A stretch of 64,000 nt of DNA from Paenibacillus sp. HB172176 (GCF_011947265.1 NZ_JAATHD010000002.1:310001-374000), one strand, 5' to 3'. Numbered from the stretch's first letter, positions 16,435 through 26,365 are shown. A program made the numbers and translations. The notes: a model not told the origin generated them from the letters alone.

Positions 16435-17520
16435 TCACTTCTCTCCCTGAAGTGAAAGCCTCAGCCTTTTGCTCGCTTGATCATAAACCGGCACAGAGCC
16501 GACGTGCTTGCCGTCCAGATAATACTCCAAAGAACCTCGCTCGCCCAGAGCGTAATCGACTTCATCCCGGTTTTTCAGTACGAGCCTGGATTCCAAATGT
16601 TCGGAAACCTCAAGCGGATATCGGAAGCTGCGACCTGCCGCAAGCGAATAACCGGCAATCTCTGAGCCCTTCGCCGTAATCTGCTGGAGCGGAAAATGAG
16701 CGAAGCCCCAGTCGAGCAAATGGCTGTGATCGACCCAATCATCCCCGTCGTTAATCGTTACTGCCGCAAGCTGCTGGCCGTTCCGCGTCGCCGAACTGAC
16801 CAAACAGCGCAAAGCTTTTTTCGTATAACCTGTTTTCACGCCATCCGCTCCATCGTACATCGCAAGCATCTTGTTTTTATTCTTCCATCGATAATCCCAA
16901 GCATCATGCGGATTCGGCGCTTTCCATTCCTTTGTGGAAACAATTTCCGAAAACACTTTATTACGAAGCGCGTAAGCAGTCAGCTTGGCCAAATCATTAG
17001 CAGAAGAATAATGCCCGTCCACATCAAGGCCATGCGGATTTTGAAATTGCGTGTTCGTAAGACCTAGTAAGGCAGCCTTCTCGTTCATAAGATGAACAAA
17101 GCCTTCCTCCGAGCCTCCCACATGCTCCGAAATCGCCGTAGCCGCGTCATTGCCCGATCTGAGCATAAGTCCGTACAGCATATTCGACAAGCTCATCTCC
17201 TCGTCCAGCTGCAAATAAATCGAGGAGCCCTCCCTGCCCGCCGCATGCTTTGACGTTTTCACCATGTCCTTCAAATTGCCATGCTCGATCGCGACAATCG
17301 CGGTCATGATCTTCGTCAAACTGGCAATTCGCATCGGCGTGTCTCCGCTGCTGCTGTACAGCACGCGTCCTGATGCGACATCAATCAATGCTGCAGCTTT
17401 CGCGTTTGTGCTGATTGAAGGCGCGGCTTGCGTTATTGCAGAATTGCAATCGAACAGCAAGAGCATCGTTGCCGCGACAAGTAAAGTTAAGCTTTGCTTC
17501 CATTTCGCAATCATAATCAA
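16435..17520 (-). CDS. dacB: Sporulation D-alanyl-D-alanine carboxypeptidase (PBP5* type)
   Basis: 361 residues. A signal peptide (about 1-32) precedes a penicillin-binding DD-carboxypeptidase domain with SLTK (Ser67, Lys70), SGN and KTG motifs, then a C-terminal beta domain. DacB trims stem peptides to control cross-linking of spore cortex. The dacB-spmA-spmB order supports this assignment over a vegetative DacA. TTG at 17520 is 6 bases from AGAGGAG; an ATG at 17514 is 12 bases away, so the start is uncertain by two codons. Confidence 0.9.
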   Translation of the reverse strand: MIMIAKWKQSLTLLVAATMLLLFDCNSAITQAAPSISTNAKAAALIDVASGRVLYSSSGDTPMRIASLTKIMTAIVAIEHGNLKDMVKTSKHAAGREGSSIYLQLDEEMSLSNMLYGLMLRSGNDAATAISEHVGGSEEGFVHLMNEKAALLGLTNTQFQNPHGLDVDGHYSSANDLAKLTAYALRNKVFSEIVSTKEWKAPNPHDAWDYRWKNKNKMLAMYDGADGVKTGYTKKALRCLVSSATRNGQQLAAVTINDGDDWVDHSHLLDWGFAHFPLQQITAKGSEIAGYSLAAGRSFRYPLEVSEHLESRLVLKNRDEVDYALGERGSLEYYLDGKHVGSVPVYDQASKRLRLSLQGEK

Positions 17521-17594
17521 GTAGTACTCCTCTCAGGTGCAATCGCATCGTCGTCATTTGCCGAAATGGGCTCGGCAGTCAAGTTTTCTTCAAT

Positions 17595-17623
17595 AGTATA
17601 TGCGTGAGCAAGCCCCAGTAGAC
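17595..17623 (-). promoter_or_regulatory. Possible sigma-E promoter of dacB-spmAB
   Basis: On the minus strand, CATATACT (-10, 17595-17602) lies 14 bp after GTCTACT (-35, 17617-17623). The -10 fits the sigma-E pattern well and the -35 only partly. B. subtilis dacB is sigma-E dependent. Nothing else was found in the roughly 330-base gap 17521-17849 apart from the ytfJ terminator. Confidence 0.35.
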
Positions 17624-17731
17624 GAGCTTATTTTTCCAATTCACCTGATCTTTATCTCCGATTCCTTCACCTATTTGCCTCCATATTCATTTCCTTCATC
17701 CCTAACTGAATTGAGAGTTGAGAATAACGCA

Positions 17732-17771
17732 CAAAAAAAGAGCCCAACCTCTGCGAATCGAGGTTGAACCC
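17732..17771 (-). terminator. Rho-independent terminator after ytfJ
   Basis: An 11-bp stem with G-U pairs (arms 17741-17751 and 17759-17769) is followed by seven T residues on the minus strand. Confidence 0.85.
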
Positions 17772-17849
17772 TTCGGTTTCATTGCCTTTATGTTATCTAC
17801 AAGCTAACATGAAAGACATAAATCGTCAAGCATGTCAAATTTCATTTTG

Positions 17850-18344
17850 CTAATTGCGCAAAGAATCATCTTCCAAATGCCCGTCGATAATTGCCTCCGT
17901 CGTCTCGCTGTAATCATCCCTGTCTGTGAAGGACGGCTTCAACATCGATTGAATCTTATCGAACACCTTCGGAGCGGAATCAATCATTCTCTCCATCAAA
18001 TGCGTCTGATTATCAAGAGATACAATCTTCACGCCATGAGTGCCAACGACGAGAAAGGCGATTGGCGTAATGGATACGCCTCCCCCGCTTCCTCCGCCGA
18101 ACGGCAGCGATACGGATGCATGATGCGCATCGGATGCGCCTGCGCCGCTCCCTTGCTTTTCCGAACCGTCCATGCGAATATCGCTGCCGCCGGCAACGAA
18201 TCCGAAGCCAACCTTCGAGATTGGCATAATGACGCTGCCGTCAGGGGTTTGGACAGGATCCCCGACAATCGTATTAACATCAACCATTTCCTTAATGTTC
18301 TCCATTGCGGTTTGCATTAAGCCTTGAATAGGATGTTCTGCCAT
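17850..18344 (-). CDS. ytfJ: Sporulation protein YtfJ (GerW family)
   Basis: 164 residues. The conserved N-terminus MAEHPIQGLMQTAMENI, the segment GDPVQTPDGSVIMPISKVGFGFVAGG in two parts, and the Gly-rich GGGSGGGVSI stretch followed by ITPIAFLVV identify the family. YtfJ (GerW) is a forespore protein needed for full activity of germination lytic enzyme SleL. The ATG at 18344 has AAAGGAGGCG upstream. The first 28 bases overlap the end of ytfI, and a strong terminator follows. Confidence 0.9.
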   Translation of the reverse strand: MAEHPIQGLMQTAMENIKEMVDVNTIVGDPVQTPDGSVIMPISKVGFGFVAGGSDIRMDGSEKQGSGAGASDAHHASVSLPFGGGSGGGVSITPIAFLVVGTHGVKIVSLDNQTHLMERMIDSAPKVFDKIQSMLKPSFTDRDDYSETTEAIIDGHLEDDSLRN

Positions 18345-19009
18345 GCTCTGACGCCTCCTTTCCATTTCTTCATGCGAACTAACAGCTGCAGTCCGGCAAG
18401 AATAGCATAACCGAAGCGTATTTGAGCTATGCACAGCCATTCCGTTGAAAATGCAGGATACTGGAATACAGGATGCACGGTTAATCTTGGATGCTCCTCC
18501 ACATGCAGCATTTGAGAGATCAGACCCAGGAGCGATGTTTTCACCGACCAAACGGCCCCTATCGCCATAGCGGTCCACATTGCGTCTCCCGTTCCTACAG
18601 TCGTGGACCATTGCCAATCCAAAAGCCGCACTCTTCTTAATGTATCCTTGACCCAGCCCTTCATATCGCGCGTCATTTGGAGCAATTGCTTATATTTGTC
18701 AATCGAGCTTTCAACTTTCTCGGCGTCGATCTCGTCCCTTTCCTCTTGGCGGGATGCAATTCCTGCGCCTTCTTGACTGACCTTCTTTTTGAACTTTAAC
18801 GAATTGCCGGTGAAAAACATGCTGGGGACCGTGTATTGGTAATGCAAAATGCCGAACAAAGCTCGAACCTTGAATTCCGCGAATTCATCGTTCCCGACCT
18901 TCCTCACATGTCCGGTCATCGTTATGGGCGAAGATAGAATGGAAGTCAGGAGCAGCAGCAAAAGAAAAACGCCGCCTGTCATCATTAAGCCATAAGGGTA
19001 ACCAAGCAT
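18317..19009 (-). CDS. ytfI: DUF2953 domain protein YtfI
   Basis: 230 residues. An N-terminal membrane segment (about 8-28) is followed by the DUF2953 region with FGILHYQYTVPSM, a charged linker, and a C-terminal part carrying W-rich GDAMWTAMAIGAVWSV. It is found next to ytfJ in sporeformers and is assumed to be sporulation-related, but its function is unknown. ATG at 19009 has GGAGGAAG upstream. It overlaps ytfJ by 28 bases. Confidence 0.88.
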   Translation of the reverse strand: MLGYPYGLMMTGGVFLLLLLLTSILSSPITMTGHVRKVGNDEFAEFKVRALFGILHYQYTVPSMFFTGNSLKFKKKVSQEGAGIASRQEERDEIDAEKVESSIDKYKQLLQMTRDMKGWVKDTLRRVRLLDWQWSTTVGTGDAMWTAMAIGAVWSVKTSLLGLISQMLHVEEHPRLTVHPVFQYPAFSTEWLCIAQIRFGYAILAGLQLLVRMKKWKGGVRAWQNILFKA

Positions 19010-19105
19010 CGATATGCTTCCTCCGTTCCCTAAGTGTGGTTGTTCAACACGCACTATAATTGGTTAAATGTAGTATGACCAGGCAGCGAATTCTCATTCT
19101 TTCCA

Positions 19106-19702
19106 TTATTCAATTGTCAATTGATTGCCGTCAAGACGATCGAACAGCATTTGCGTTTGCTCATCCAAAGCGTCTTCCACATTCACATGCTTCGGCTCGG
19201 GCAGCTCCTTGATCGACGGAAGTCCGAAATAATCCAGAAAAAGCTTCGTTGTACCGTATAGAATCGGCCTTCCGATAGCCTCCGCTCTTCCAACCTCCTC
19301 AATCAAGTCCTTCGCAACCAGGGTTTGAATGGCTCTATCGCTTTTAACGCCTCTGATTTCTTCAATATCGATTCTTGTAATCGGTTGGCGGTATGCCACG
19401 ATCGACAGCGTCTCCAATGCGGCCTGCGACAACTGAGAACGGGTAGGCGTATAAGCCATCCGCTCGAAATAAGGCGCATGATCGGCATGCGTGGTCATCC
19501 GAAAGGAAGCGGCAACCTCTATAATTTGAATGCCTCGTTCTTCGCGTTCCAGATCACGTTGCAAATCATAGACGAGATCTGCGGCGAATTCGGCATCCAC
19601 CTCAAGAATATCGCCCAGCTGCCGTTTGTTCAAGCCTTCGTCGCCAGCCATAAACAATAATCCCTCAATAATCGATTTCAACTTCTGAAATTCCATCGAC
19701 AT
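19106..19702 (-). CDS. scpB: Segregation and condensation protein ScpB
   Basis: 198 residues with two winged-helix domains. ScpB dimerises and binds ScpA in the Smc-ScpAB condensin complex that organises and segregates the chromosome. Signature segments are FMAGDEGL near the N-terminus and SIVAYRQPITRIDIEEIRG. ATG at 19702 has GAGAGGAG 6 bases upstream. It overlaps the scpA 3' end by 38 bases. Confidence 0.95.
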   Translation of the reverse strand: MSMEFQKLKSIIEGLLFMAGDEGLNKRQLGDILEVDAEFAADLVYDLQRDLEREERGIQIIEVAASFRMTTHADHAPYFERMAYTPTRSQLSQAALETLSIVAYRQPITRIDIEEIRGVKSDRAIQTLVAKDLIEEVGRAEAIGRPILYGTTKLFLDYFGLPSIKELPEPKHVNVEDALDEQTQMLFDRLDGNQLTIE

Positions 19703-20444
19703 CCGCCTCTCCTCTCCAATTGATGACGATATCGTCGAAGAGCGCATGCTGAAAGCATCGGATATGCTTCATCTTCATTAATTCCAGAATAGCAAGAAAG
19801 GTGACTACGATCTCGTGCTTCTCCATATCTTCGCGAATCAGTCTGGAGAAACGTATGTTCTCATGCTGTCTCAGCACCTCGACGATATCGCGAATCCGAT
19901 CCTTAACCGAAATTTCGTCCCGCTGCACCGTCGAGAAGGAATCCCGCCTTGCCGCTTTGTTAATCGCCTTCTGGAACGCCTTGACGATGTCGGACACATG
20001 CAAGCCCTCCAGCGGATTCACGAATTCCTCCTTCTGGAAGGGCGTCATATCCTCCGCCTCGCGCGAGTAGACGAGACTCCGTTCATGCTCCTTCTCCCGC
20101 AGTTGCTCCGCGATCCCCTTGAATCTTCGATATTCGATCAATCGTTGAATCAGCTCGTCTCTCGGATCCAGAGAATCGTCATACCACTCCTCGAACTCAT
20201 CCTCGAACACCGGCGGCTTCGGCAGAAGCTGATTGCTCTTGATTGCGAGCAGCGTGGCAGCCATCACGAGAAACTCGCTTGTGACCTCGAGCTCCAGATC
20301 CTTCATGGCGTCAAGATAGCCCATATATTGCGTCGTAATTTCGCTGATTGATATTTCATGAATATCGATTTCCGCTTTATCGATTAGATGAAGCAGAAGG
20401 TCAAGCGGACCTTCGAATGATTCAAGCTTGTAAAGCACAGACAC
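19665..20444 (-). CDS. scpA: Segregation and condensation protein ScpA
   Basis: 259 residues. ScpA is the kleisin subunit that bridges the Smc heads. The N-terminal FEGPLDLLLHLI motif and the C-terminal winged helix (FLAILELMKM) are present. A GTG start at 20444 is 8 bases from GGGAGG. It follows the riboflavin genes closely (39 bases from the ribH stop) and overlaps scpB. Confidence 0.95.
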   Translation of the reverse strand: MSVLYKLESFEGPLDLLLHLIDKAEIDIHEISISEITTQYMGYLDAMKDLELEVTSEFLVMAATLLAIKSNQLLPKPPVFEDEFEEWYDDSLDPRDELIQRLIEYRRFKGIAEQLREKEHERSLVYSREAEDMTPFQKEEFVNPLEGLHVSDIVKAFQKAINKAARRDSFSTVQRDEISVKDRIRDIVEVLRQHENIRFSRLIREDMEKHEIVVTFLAILELMKMKHIRCFQHALFDDIVINWRGEADVDGISEVEIDY

Positions 20445-20483
20445 CTGCTCAACCTCCCGTGAAGAATGAATGCCGAGCTTTTA

Positions 20484-20954
20484 TCAGACTTGAAGCTGCT
20501 TGACGAGATTAGCCATCTCGATAGCCGACACTGCCGCTTCATACCCCTTATTGCCCGCTTTCGTACCGGCTCTCTCAATCGCTTGCTCGATTGAATCGAC
20601 CGTAAGCACGCCGAAAATTGTCGGCACGCCGGTCTTAAGACCGATTGCGGCAATGCCTTTGGCCACTTCGTTGCAGACATAGTCGAAGTGCGCCGTTGAT
20701 CCGCGAATAACGGCGCCGAGCGTAATGACAGCGTCGTATTTGCCGCTTTCCGCCATCTTCTGAGCGATCAACGGAATTTCGAATGCTCCAGGAACCCAAG
20801 CCACTTCGACATCCTGTTCCTCCGCGCCATGACGCTTGAATGCGTCAAGCGCTCCGCCAAGAAGCTTGCTCGAGATAAACTCGTTGAATCTGCCTGCCAC
20901 GATGCCGTATTTCAATCCTTGCGATACCAAATGTCCTTCATAATACGTTGTCAT
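20484..20954 (-). CDS. ribH: 6,7-dimethyl-8-ribityllumazine synthase
   Basis: 156 residues. It condenses the aminopyrimidine made by RibD with dihydroxybutanone phosphate to give lumazine, and typically forms 60-mer capsids. Motifs include [29 protein letters not shown] and [20 protein letters not shown] lies upstream. It is the last gene of the riboflavin cluster, in order D-E-BA-H. Confidence 0.97.
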   Translation of the reverse strand: MTTYYEGHLVSQGLKYGIVAGRFNEFISSKLLGGALDAFKRHGAEEQDVEVAWVPGAFEIPLIAQKMAESGKYDAVITLGAVIRGSTAHFDYVCNEVAKGIAAIGLKTGVPTIFGVLTVDSIEQAIERAGTKAGNKGYEAAVSAIEMANLVKQLQV

Positions 20955-21021
20955 TATATCGTCATCCTCCCAGATTATCCTCTACAGTATTTCTAACCGT
21001 GCGTTTCTTACAAATATGCTC

Positions 21022-22317
21022 TTATTGTTCGTGTTTAACTGGCAGCGGCTCGCCAGATGACTGCTCAAGCTTCTTCTCCTGAGCAAGCTCCAAGCCGTCC
21101 ATTAGCAGCATATGGCCAAGCTTCGCCTTCTTCGTCTTGAGATAATGCTGATTGTCGACGTTGACCTCCATCTGAATCGGCACCCGCTCGACCACTTCGA
21201 TGCCGTAGCCTTCAAGCCCTTTGATCTTGCGAGGGTTGTTCGTCAGAAGCCTCATCTTCGTGACGCCCAGATCCTTCAATATTTGAGCGCCAATGCCGTA
21301 ATCGCGCAAATCCGGAGCGAAGCCTAGCTTAATATTCGCCTCCACGGTGTCGAATCCCTGCTCTTGCAGCGCATAAGCCTTTAATTTATTAATTAATCCG
21401 ATGCCTCTGCCCTCTTGACGCATATAGAGCAGCACGCCTTGACCCGCTTCGCTGATTTGCCGAAGCGCCGCTTCCAGCTGCGGCCCGCAATCGCATCGGT
21501 GAGAATGGAACACATCTCCTGTCAAGCATTCCGAATGCACGCGTACCAGCAGAGGCTCATCGGGACGAATCTCGCCTTTCACAAGCGCGACATGCTCTTT
21601 GTTATCCACTTCGTTCGTATAAGCGACTGCATGGAATTCGCCGAAATCCGTTGGCATCTTAACCTCTACGACGCGTTCCACCAGCTTCTCCTTCTCATTG
21701 CGATAACGAATCAGCTCTTCAATAGTAATGAGTTTAAGACCATGCTTCTTTTTGAACTGCACAAGATCCGGCAAGCGCGCCATCGTGCCGTCTTCTTTAA
21801 TAATTTCGCAGATGACGGCTGCCGGAGCCGCATGACATAAATTCGCGAGATCAATGCCTGCCTCCGTATGTCCGGCGCGGCGCAATACACCGCCCGGCTT
21901 GGCGATCAACGGAAAGATATGGCCCGGTCTGCGGAAGTCTTCCGCTTTCGCAGACCCGTCAATTAAAGCTTTGACCGTTAATGATCGCTCATAGGCAGAG
22001 ATGCCTGTGGAGGTGGAGCTATGATCGACGGAAACGGTAAAGGCCGTTCCGTGGAAATCCGTGTTCTGCGAAACCATCGGCGGAAGCTCCAGCTCCTGCG
22101 CCCTCTCCTGCGTAATCGGCACGCACACGAGTCCGCGTGCCTCGGAAATCATGAAATTAATTACTTCCGGCGTTGATTTATCCGCCAAGGCGATCAGATC
22201 GCCTTCATTCTCTCTATCCTCATCGTCCACGACAATAACCGGACGCCCTTGCAGCAGATCCTGCAGAGCGCTTTCGATGCTGTCGAAAACGCTCGAGTCG
22301 ATTTCTGGTGTGCTCAT
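21022..22317 (-). CDS. ribBA: Bifunctional DHBP synthase / GTP cyclohydrolase II
   Basis: 431 residues. The N-terminal 3,4-dihydroxy-2-butanone-4-phosphate synthase domain (about 12-215) contains [10 protein letters not shown] and RRAGHTEAG. The C-terminal GTP cyclohydrolase II domain (about 220-410) contains the zinc-binding ECLTGD...HRCDCG cluster and RQEGRGIGL. The two activities feed both branches of riboflavin synthesis. ATG at 22317 has GAGGAGG upstream. Confidence 0.97.
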   Translation of the reverse strand: MSTPEIDSSVFDSIESALQDLLQGRPVIVVDDEDRENEGDLIALADKSTPEVINFMISEARGLVCVPITQERAQELELPPMVSQNTDFHGTAFTVSVDHSSTSTGISAYERSLTVKALIDGSAKAEDFRRPGHIFPLIAKPGGVLRRAGHTEAGIDLANLCHAAPAAVICEIIKEDGTMARLPDLVQFKKKHGLKLITIEELIRYRNEKEKLVERVVEVKMPTDFGEFHAVAYTNEVDNKEHVALVKGEIRPDEPLLVRVHSECLTGDVFHSHRCDCGPQLEAALRQISEAGQGVLLYMRQEGRGIGLINKLKAYALQEQGFDTVEANIKLGFAPDLRDYGIGAQILKDLGVTKMRLLTNNPRKIKGLEGYGIEVVERVPIQMEVNVDNQHYLKTKKAKLGHMLLMDGLELAQEKKLEQSSGEPLPVKHEQ

Positions 22318-22375
22318 TCGATTTCCTCCTCTGTATTTCTCTTCTGCGGTCGGCTGCGAAATCAGATCAATTCTT

Positions 22376-23041
22376 TTACAGGAAGCCATGCTCCGTCAAA
22401 TATTCCGCCGTAAGCTTCGATTTTGGCGCAGCAGCAGCCGGCTCCAATCCGCGAAAATGCATGAGATGATCGACATATTTGCCAATAATGTCCGTCTCGA
22501 TATTGACCGCGCCTCCCCTCTGCTTCGATTGCAGCGCTGTCTGTGCGAGCGTGTGAGGAATGATCGAGACAGAGAAAGCGTCGTTATCAGCGTCCACGAC
22601 GGTTAGGCTGATGCCGTCCACCGTCACGGAACCTTTCGGGATGATGTATCGGAACAACCCGGGATCATCGGTCCGAATGCGGAATACAACCGCATTGGCA
22701 TCCGAGTGCCGTGAAACGATTTTCCCCGTTCCGTCTACATGTCCCTGCACGATATGTCCGCCGAATCTTGCTCCTGCCTGCATCGCGCGCTCCAAATTTA
22801 CGGGATCGCCATTCTTAAGCAGATGCAAGCCTGAGCGCTTATACGTCTCCGGCATCACATCGGCGGCGAAGGTTCCCGCATCGAAGGCTGTGACGGTCAA
22901 ACAAACTCCGTTAACCGCAATACTGTCGCCGAGACTGACATCCTTCGTAACCAGACTCGCTCCAATTACGAGCTGCATCGCTTCTCCTTGCGTCGCTGTG
23001 AACTTCAATCGGCCTACTTCTTCAATCAAGCCTGTGAACAT
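22376..23041 (-). CDS. ribE: Riboflavin synthase, alpha subunit
   Basis: 221 residues with the two tandem lumazine-binding beta barrels. It begins [10 protein letters not shown]; each repeat has a [13 protein letters not shown]- or [12 protein letters not shown]-type signature. It dismutates two lumazines into riboflavin. ATG at 23041 has GGGAAGGTGAGAAG upstream. It overlaps the ribD end by 16 bases. Confidence 0.96.
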   Translation of the reverse strand: MFTGLIEEVGRLKFTATQGEAMQLVIGASLVTKDVSLGDSIAVNGVCLTVTAFDAGTFAADVMPETYKRSGLHLLKNGDPVNLERAMQAGARFGGHIVQGHVDGTGKIVSRHSDANAVVFRIRTDDPGLFRYIIPKGSVTVDGISLTVVDADNDAFSVSIIPHTLAQTALQSKQRGGAVNIETDIIGKYVDHLMHFRGLEPAAAAPKSKLTAEYLTEHGFL

Positions 23042-24156
23042 CTTCTCACCTTCCCCGCGTTGTCCGGATATCCGATGATGCAAATATCGGGGCCAATCAT
23101 CTCCGATGTTACATCCCTGAGTCCGATAGCGTCATCCATTCTCTCAATTCCCGCAAAAGAAAAGCTCGATGGCGCATTCTCTCCGCCAATTATTTTCGCG
23201 GCAATGAACATATGAATCTTGTCAACGAGACCCGCCTCGAGCATGGCTCCGTTCAGCTTGCCGCCCCCTTCGAGAAGGATCGAACCAATCTCCAATTCGG
23301 CGAGAGCCTTCATCGCTGCAGTAAGATCAACCGCCTCCCCTGCGCCGCATGGAATAACCTCTACGCCGGCTGCCGTCAGCAGCTCACATCGATTGGAGTC
23401 CGCTCCTTCGGTCGTCAGTACGAGCGTTCTTGCGCTTCGATCTCCAACTACACGAGCTTCCAGAGGCAATCGAAGCTTTGAATCCACAACAATTCGAACC
23501 GGATTCAGAGCAGGAACATCCCCTCTTGTCGTAAGCAGAGGATCATCCGCGAGAACGGTGGCGATGCCCACCATGATCCCCGCATGCTGATGCCTCAGCA
23601 CATGCACTTGCTCCCTTGCCTCAGGCCCTGTAATCCATTTGCTGTGGCCCGTCGACGATGCGATTCGGCCATCCAGCGTGCTTGCCGTCTTCAACGTGAC
23701 GAATGGCAATTTCGTGCAGATCCACTTATTGAACTTCTCATTCATTTGCCGCGCTTCTTCCTCGAGCAGCCCGACCTCTACTGCAATGCCATGCTCGCGC
23801 AATCTGGCAATACCGCTTCCTGCCACGAGCGGATTGCCGTCGACGGCAGCAACGACGACTCTGGCTGCCTTCGCCTCGATGATGCGATCGCAGCAGGGAG
23901 GCGTCTTTCCAGTGTGACTGCACGGCTCCAGCGTGACATAGACGGTAGCGCCTTCCGCCTCCGGTCCGGCCATCTTAAGCGCGTGAACCTCCGCGTGGCC
24001 CTCGCCGCGCTTCAGATGGGTGCCGATCCCGACAATTCGGCCATCCTTCACCACGACACAGCCGACCATCGGATTCAAATCGGTCTGTCCGCTTGTCTTC
24101 CTCGCCATATCCAGCGCAAGCCGCATATAGAATTCATCATTCAAAGCCTCTAACAA
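23026..24156 (-). CDS. ribD: Bifunctional riboflavin deaminase/reductase RibD
   Basis: 376 residues. The N-terminal deaminase domain has the zinc site HAEVHAL and PCSHTGKTPPC. The C-terminal reductase (about 150-370) contains TLDGRIA and GGGKLNG. It performs the second and third steps of the pyrimidine branch. TTG at 24156 is taken as the start: AGAGGGGG ends 9 bases upstream and the next residues reach the conserved MRLALDMA at a normal distance. The upstream ATG at 24180 lies inside the riboswitch terminator and has no ribosome-binding site. Confidence 0.94.
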   Translation of the reverse strand: MLEALNDEFYMRLALDMARKTSGQTDLNPMVGCVVVKDGRIVGIGTHLKRGEGHAEVHALKMAGPEAEGATVYVTLEPCSHTGKTPPCCDRIIEAKAARVVVAAVDGNPLVAGSGIARLREHGIAVEVGLLEEEARQMNEKFNKWICTKLPFVTLKTASTLDGRIASSTGHSKWITGPEAREQVHVLRHQHAGIMVGIATVLADDPLLTTRGDVPALNPVRIVVDSKLRLPLEARVVGDRSARTLVLTTEGADSNRCELLTAAGVEVIPCGAGEAVDLTAAMKALAELEIGSILLEGGGKLNGAMLEAGLVDKIHMFIAAKIIGGENAPSSFSFAGIERMDDAIGLRDVTSEMIGPDICIIGYPDNAGKVRRCSQA

Positions 24157-24157
24157 A

Positions 24158-24196
24158 ACAGAAAACCCCCTCTCCGGCATGCTTGCCGTCAGGGGG
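24158..24196 (-). terminator. FMN riboswitch expression platform (terminator)
   Basis: Outer arms 24166-24171 and 24191-24196 (CCCCCT/AGGGGG) and an inner CGGCA/TGCCG stem are followed by a T-rich tail on the minus strand. The 3' arm contains the G run that would act as the ribD Shine-Dalgarno, so the hairpin could also block translation. Confidence 0.8.
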
Positions 24197-24300
24197 ATAG
24201 GAAATGCGAGATAAACGATCGCTGTCGAAATAAACCTATTCACTTTGTGAAAAGATGCACAAAGAAATAAGCGCTAAAAATAGCACAGCTAACCGAAGTC

Positions 24301-24492
24301 TCTCCTTCTCCCATCCAGACTATACTGTCGGCTCCGGAATTGCACCAGATCCACCGTTCCGAATGTTGCGGCATAACGCCGCTCCAATCAGCCCGGGTCA
24401 CGGACTGACGCATCGGCGAGGAAGCTGTCATAATGACATGCCCCTCGCCCATGCGATCACCGCCGGTTGGGAATTTCACCCTGCCCCGAAGG
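24301..24492 (-). promoter_or_regulatory. FMN riboswitch (RFN element) of the rib operon
   Basis: On the minus strand the RFN consensus blocks appear in order: GGGGCAGGGTGAAATTCCC, ACCGGCGGT, AGTCCGTGACCCG, GGATCTGGTG, AATTCCGGAGCCGACAGTAT and GGATGGGAGAAGGAG. The aptamer lies 100-150 bases upstream of ribD and is followed by a terminator. FMN binding is expected to switch the operon off. The promoter must lie in 24493-24549. Between aptamer and terminator there is a 7-bp inverted repeat CTTTGTG/CACAAAG (24244-24265). Confidence 0.97.
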
Positions 24493-24549
24493 AAAGCTTA
24501 TTGATTCAACTTTTAACTTACTAACTTATTGATAGTGTAAATCGTAGCA

Positions 24550-24987
24550 TTAATTTTCGAAAACTTCAACCTTTTCCATCTTGTCTCCGCCTTTGAGCGC
24601 GTCAACAAACTCCATACCCTTCGTTACTTTGCCGAAAACGGTATGTCCGCCGTCCAGATGCGGCTGCGGTTGATAGCAAATATAGAACTGGCTTCCGCCT
24701 GTATTGCGACCGGCATGCGCCATCGCCAGCGTGCCGCGCTCGTGCTTGTTCGGATTGATTTCGCAGTCGATTTGGTAGCCGGGGCCGCCGGTTCCGTTGC
24801 CTACCGGGCAACCGCCCTGCGCTACGAAGCCTGGAATGACGCGATGAAAGGTCAGTCCGTTATAGAAGCCGGATCCAGCCAGCTTCTCGAAGTTTGCAAC
24901 GGTATTCGGAGCATCCTGATCGAACAAATCCAGCTGCACCTCGCCGCCGCTTGCTAATGTAATTTTCGCTTTTTTTGACAAATTCAT
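24550..24987 (-). CDS. ppiB: Peptidyl-prolyl cis-trans isomerase B (cyclophilin)
   Basis: 145 residues, single-domain cytoplasmic cyclophilin. The core motif [13 protein letters not shown], the GTLAMAH segment, GSQFYIC and [11 protein letters not shown] are intact. It catalyses prolyl isomerisation during folding. AGAGGATGG precedes the ATG. It lies between lysA and the rib operon, as lysA-ppiB do in B. subtilis. Confidence 0.95.
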   Translation of the reverse strand: MNLSKKAKITLASGGEVQLDLFDQDAPNTVANFEKLAGSGFYNGLTFHRVIPGFVAQGGCPVGNGTGGPGYQIDCEINPNKHERGTLAMAHAGRNTGGSQFYICYQPQPHLDGGHTVFGKVTKGMEFVDALKGGDKMEKVEVFEN

Positions 24988-25033
24988 CCACCATCCTCTA
25001 ATTCATAATACAACTACGTTACCAATATTACAC

Positions 25034-26365
25034 TTATTTCGCAAGTGGCGATTTGAGCAGTCTGGCCGGAATCACATCGTTGCACACAATGTTGTCCAGC
25101 GACTCGCGCTTGACCGCGAGGTCCGCGTGTCCGTCCTTCACGAATACGACGGCCGGTCTGCGAATCCGATTGTAGTTGCTAGCCATCGCGTAATTGTATG
25201 CTCCCGTGCAGAATACGGCGAGCAAATCGCCCTTTTCAGCCTTTGGAAGCTCGAGATCCCAGATGAGCATATCGCCGCTTTCGCAGCATTTGCCCGCGAT
25301 CGAGACCGTCTCTGCCTTCGCCTCATTGGCGCGATTCGCAAGTACCGCCTCATATTGCGATTGATACAGCGCGGGACGAGGATTGTCGGTCATGCCGCCG
25401 TCAACGGCGATGTATTTGCGAACGCCGGGAATATCCTTGCTTGTCCCGATTGTGTACAGCGTCGTACCCGCATCGCCGACCATGCTGCGGCCCGGCTCGA
25501 CCCAGATTTCGGGCAGCGGATAGTCCGCTTCGCTGAAATTCGATTTGATCGAATCGGTAATCGCGCCCACATATTCACTGATCGGAAGCGGAGAATCTCC
25601 CTCCACATATCGTATCCCGAAGCCTCCTCCAAGATTGATGACCTTGAAGGTCAGTCCTAATTCCGAGCGAATGGACACGGCAAACTGAGCAACCTTGTCA
25701 ACAGCCATACGGAAGCCTTCGACCTCGAAAATTTGGGAACCAATATGGGAATGCACGCCGAGGATAATCAAATTCGGCAGCTTCATGGCATGCTCGATTG
25801 CTTGCTTCGCCGCGCCGTTGCCAAGATCGAAGCCGAACTTCGAATCCTGCTGGCCGGTCGAAATATAATCATGCGTATGCGCTTCGACGCCCGGCGTAAT
25901 GCGAAGAAGAATGTTGACCTTCTTGCCCTTCTCTCCCGCCAACGCATTCAGCATGTCGAGCTCCATGAAATTATCTGCAACGAAGCAGCCGATGCCTGCT
26001 TCAAGCGCCATTTGAATTTCGTCAGGCGTCTTGTTGTTGCCGTGGAAATGAATGCGTTCAGCCGGGAATCCGGCCTGAAGCGCCGTATATAATTCGCCGT
26101 CGGAGACGACATCGAGCGACAGGCCCTCTTGCTCGGCAATCGCGCACATCGCCATCACGCTGAACGCCTTGCTGGCGTAAGCGACCTGGAATTTCAAGCC
26201 GGATGCCTTGAATGCCTCCACATACTCGGAAGCGCGTTTGCGGACAAGAGCCTCGTCCACAATATAGAGCGGAGTTCCGAACTCCTTCGCCAAATCGGCC
26301 GTATCGCAGCCGCCGATTTCCAGATGGCCGTTTGCGTTAACTTTGCTGGTTCCATGCAGATACAT
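25034..26365 (-). CDS. lysA: Diaminopimelate decarboxylase
   Basis: 443 residues. A PLP-dependent enzyme with an alanine-racemase-like barrel that converts meso-diaminopimelate to lysine. The PLP Lys lies in YASKAF, followed by HGNNK, the Gly-rich GGGFG loop, EPGRSMV and the C-terminal CESGD motif. ATG at 26365 has GCGGAGGGG upstream; longer in-frame extensions lack a ribosome-binding site. In B. subtilis lysA also follows spoVAF. Confidence 0.96.
   Translation of the reverse strand: MYLHGTSKVNANGHLEIGGCDTADLAKEFGTPLYIVDEALVRKRASEYVEAFKASGLKFQVAYASKAFSVMAMCAIAEQEGLSLDVVSDGELYTALQAGFPAERIHFHGNNKTPDEIQMALEAGIGCFVADNFMELDMLNALAGEKGKKVNILLRITPGVEAHTHDYISTGQQDSKFGFDLGNGAAKQAIEHAMKLPNLIILGVHSHIGSQIFEVEGFRMAVDKVAQFAVSIRSELGLTFKVINLGGGFGIRYVEGDSPLPISEYVGAITDSIKSNFSEADYPLPEIWVEPGRSMVGDAGTTLYTIGTSKDIPGVRKYIAVDGGMTDNPRPALYQSQYEAVLANRANEAKAETVSIAGKCCESGDMLIWDLELPKAEKGDLLAVFCTGAYNYAMASNYNRIRRPAVVFVKDGHADLAVKRESLDNIVCNDVIPARLLKSPLAK

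Noticed and set aside
24553-24570. CodY-like AATTTTCGAAAACTT at the ppiB 3' end
   Set aside because: It is one base shorter than the CodY motif and lies inside the ppiB coding end, so it is not a convincing site.
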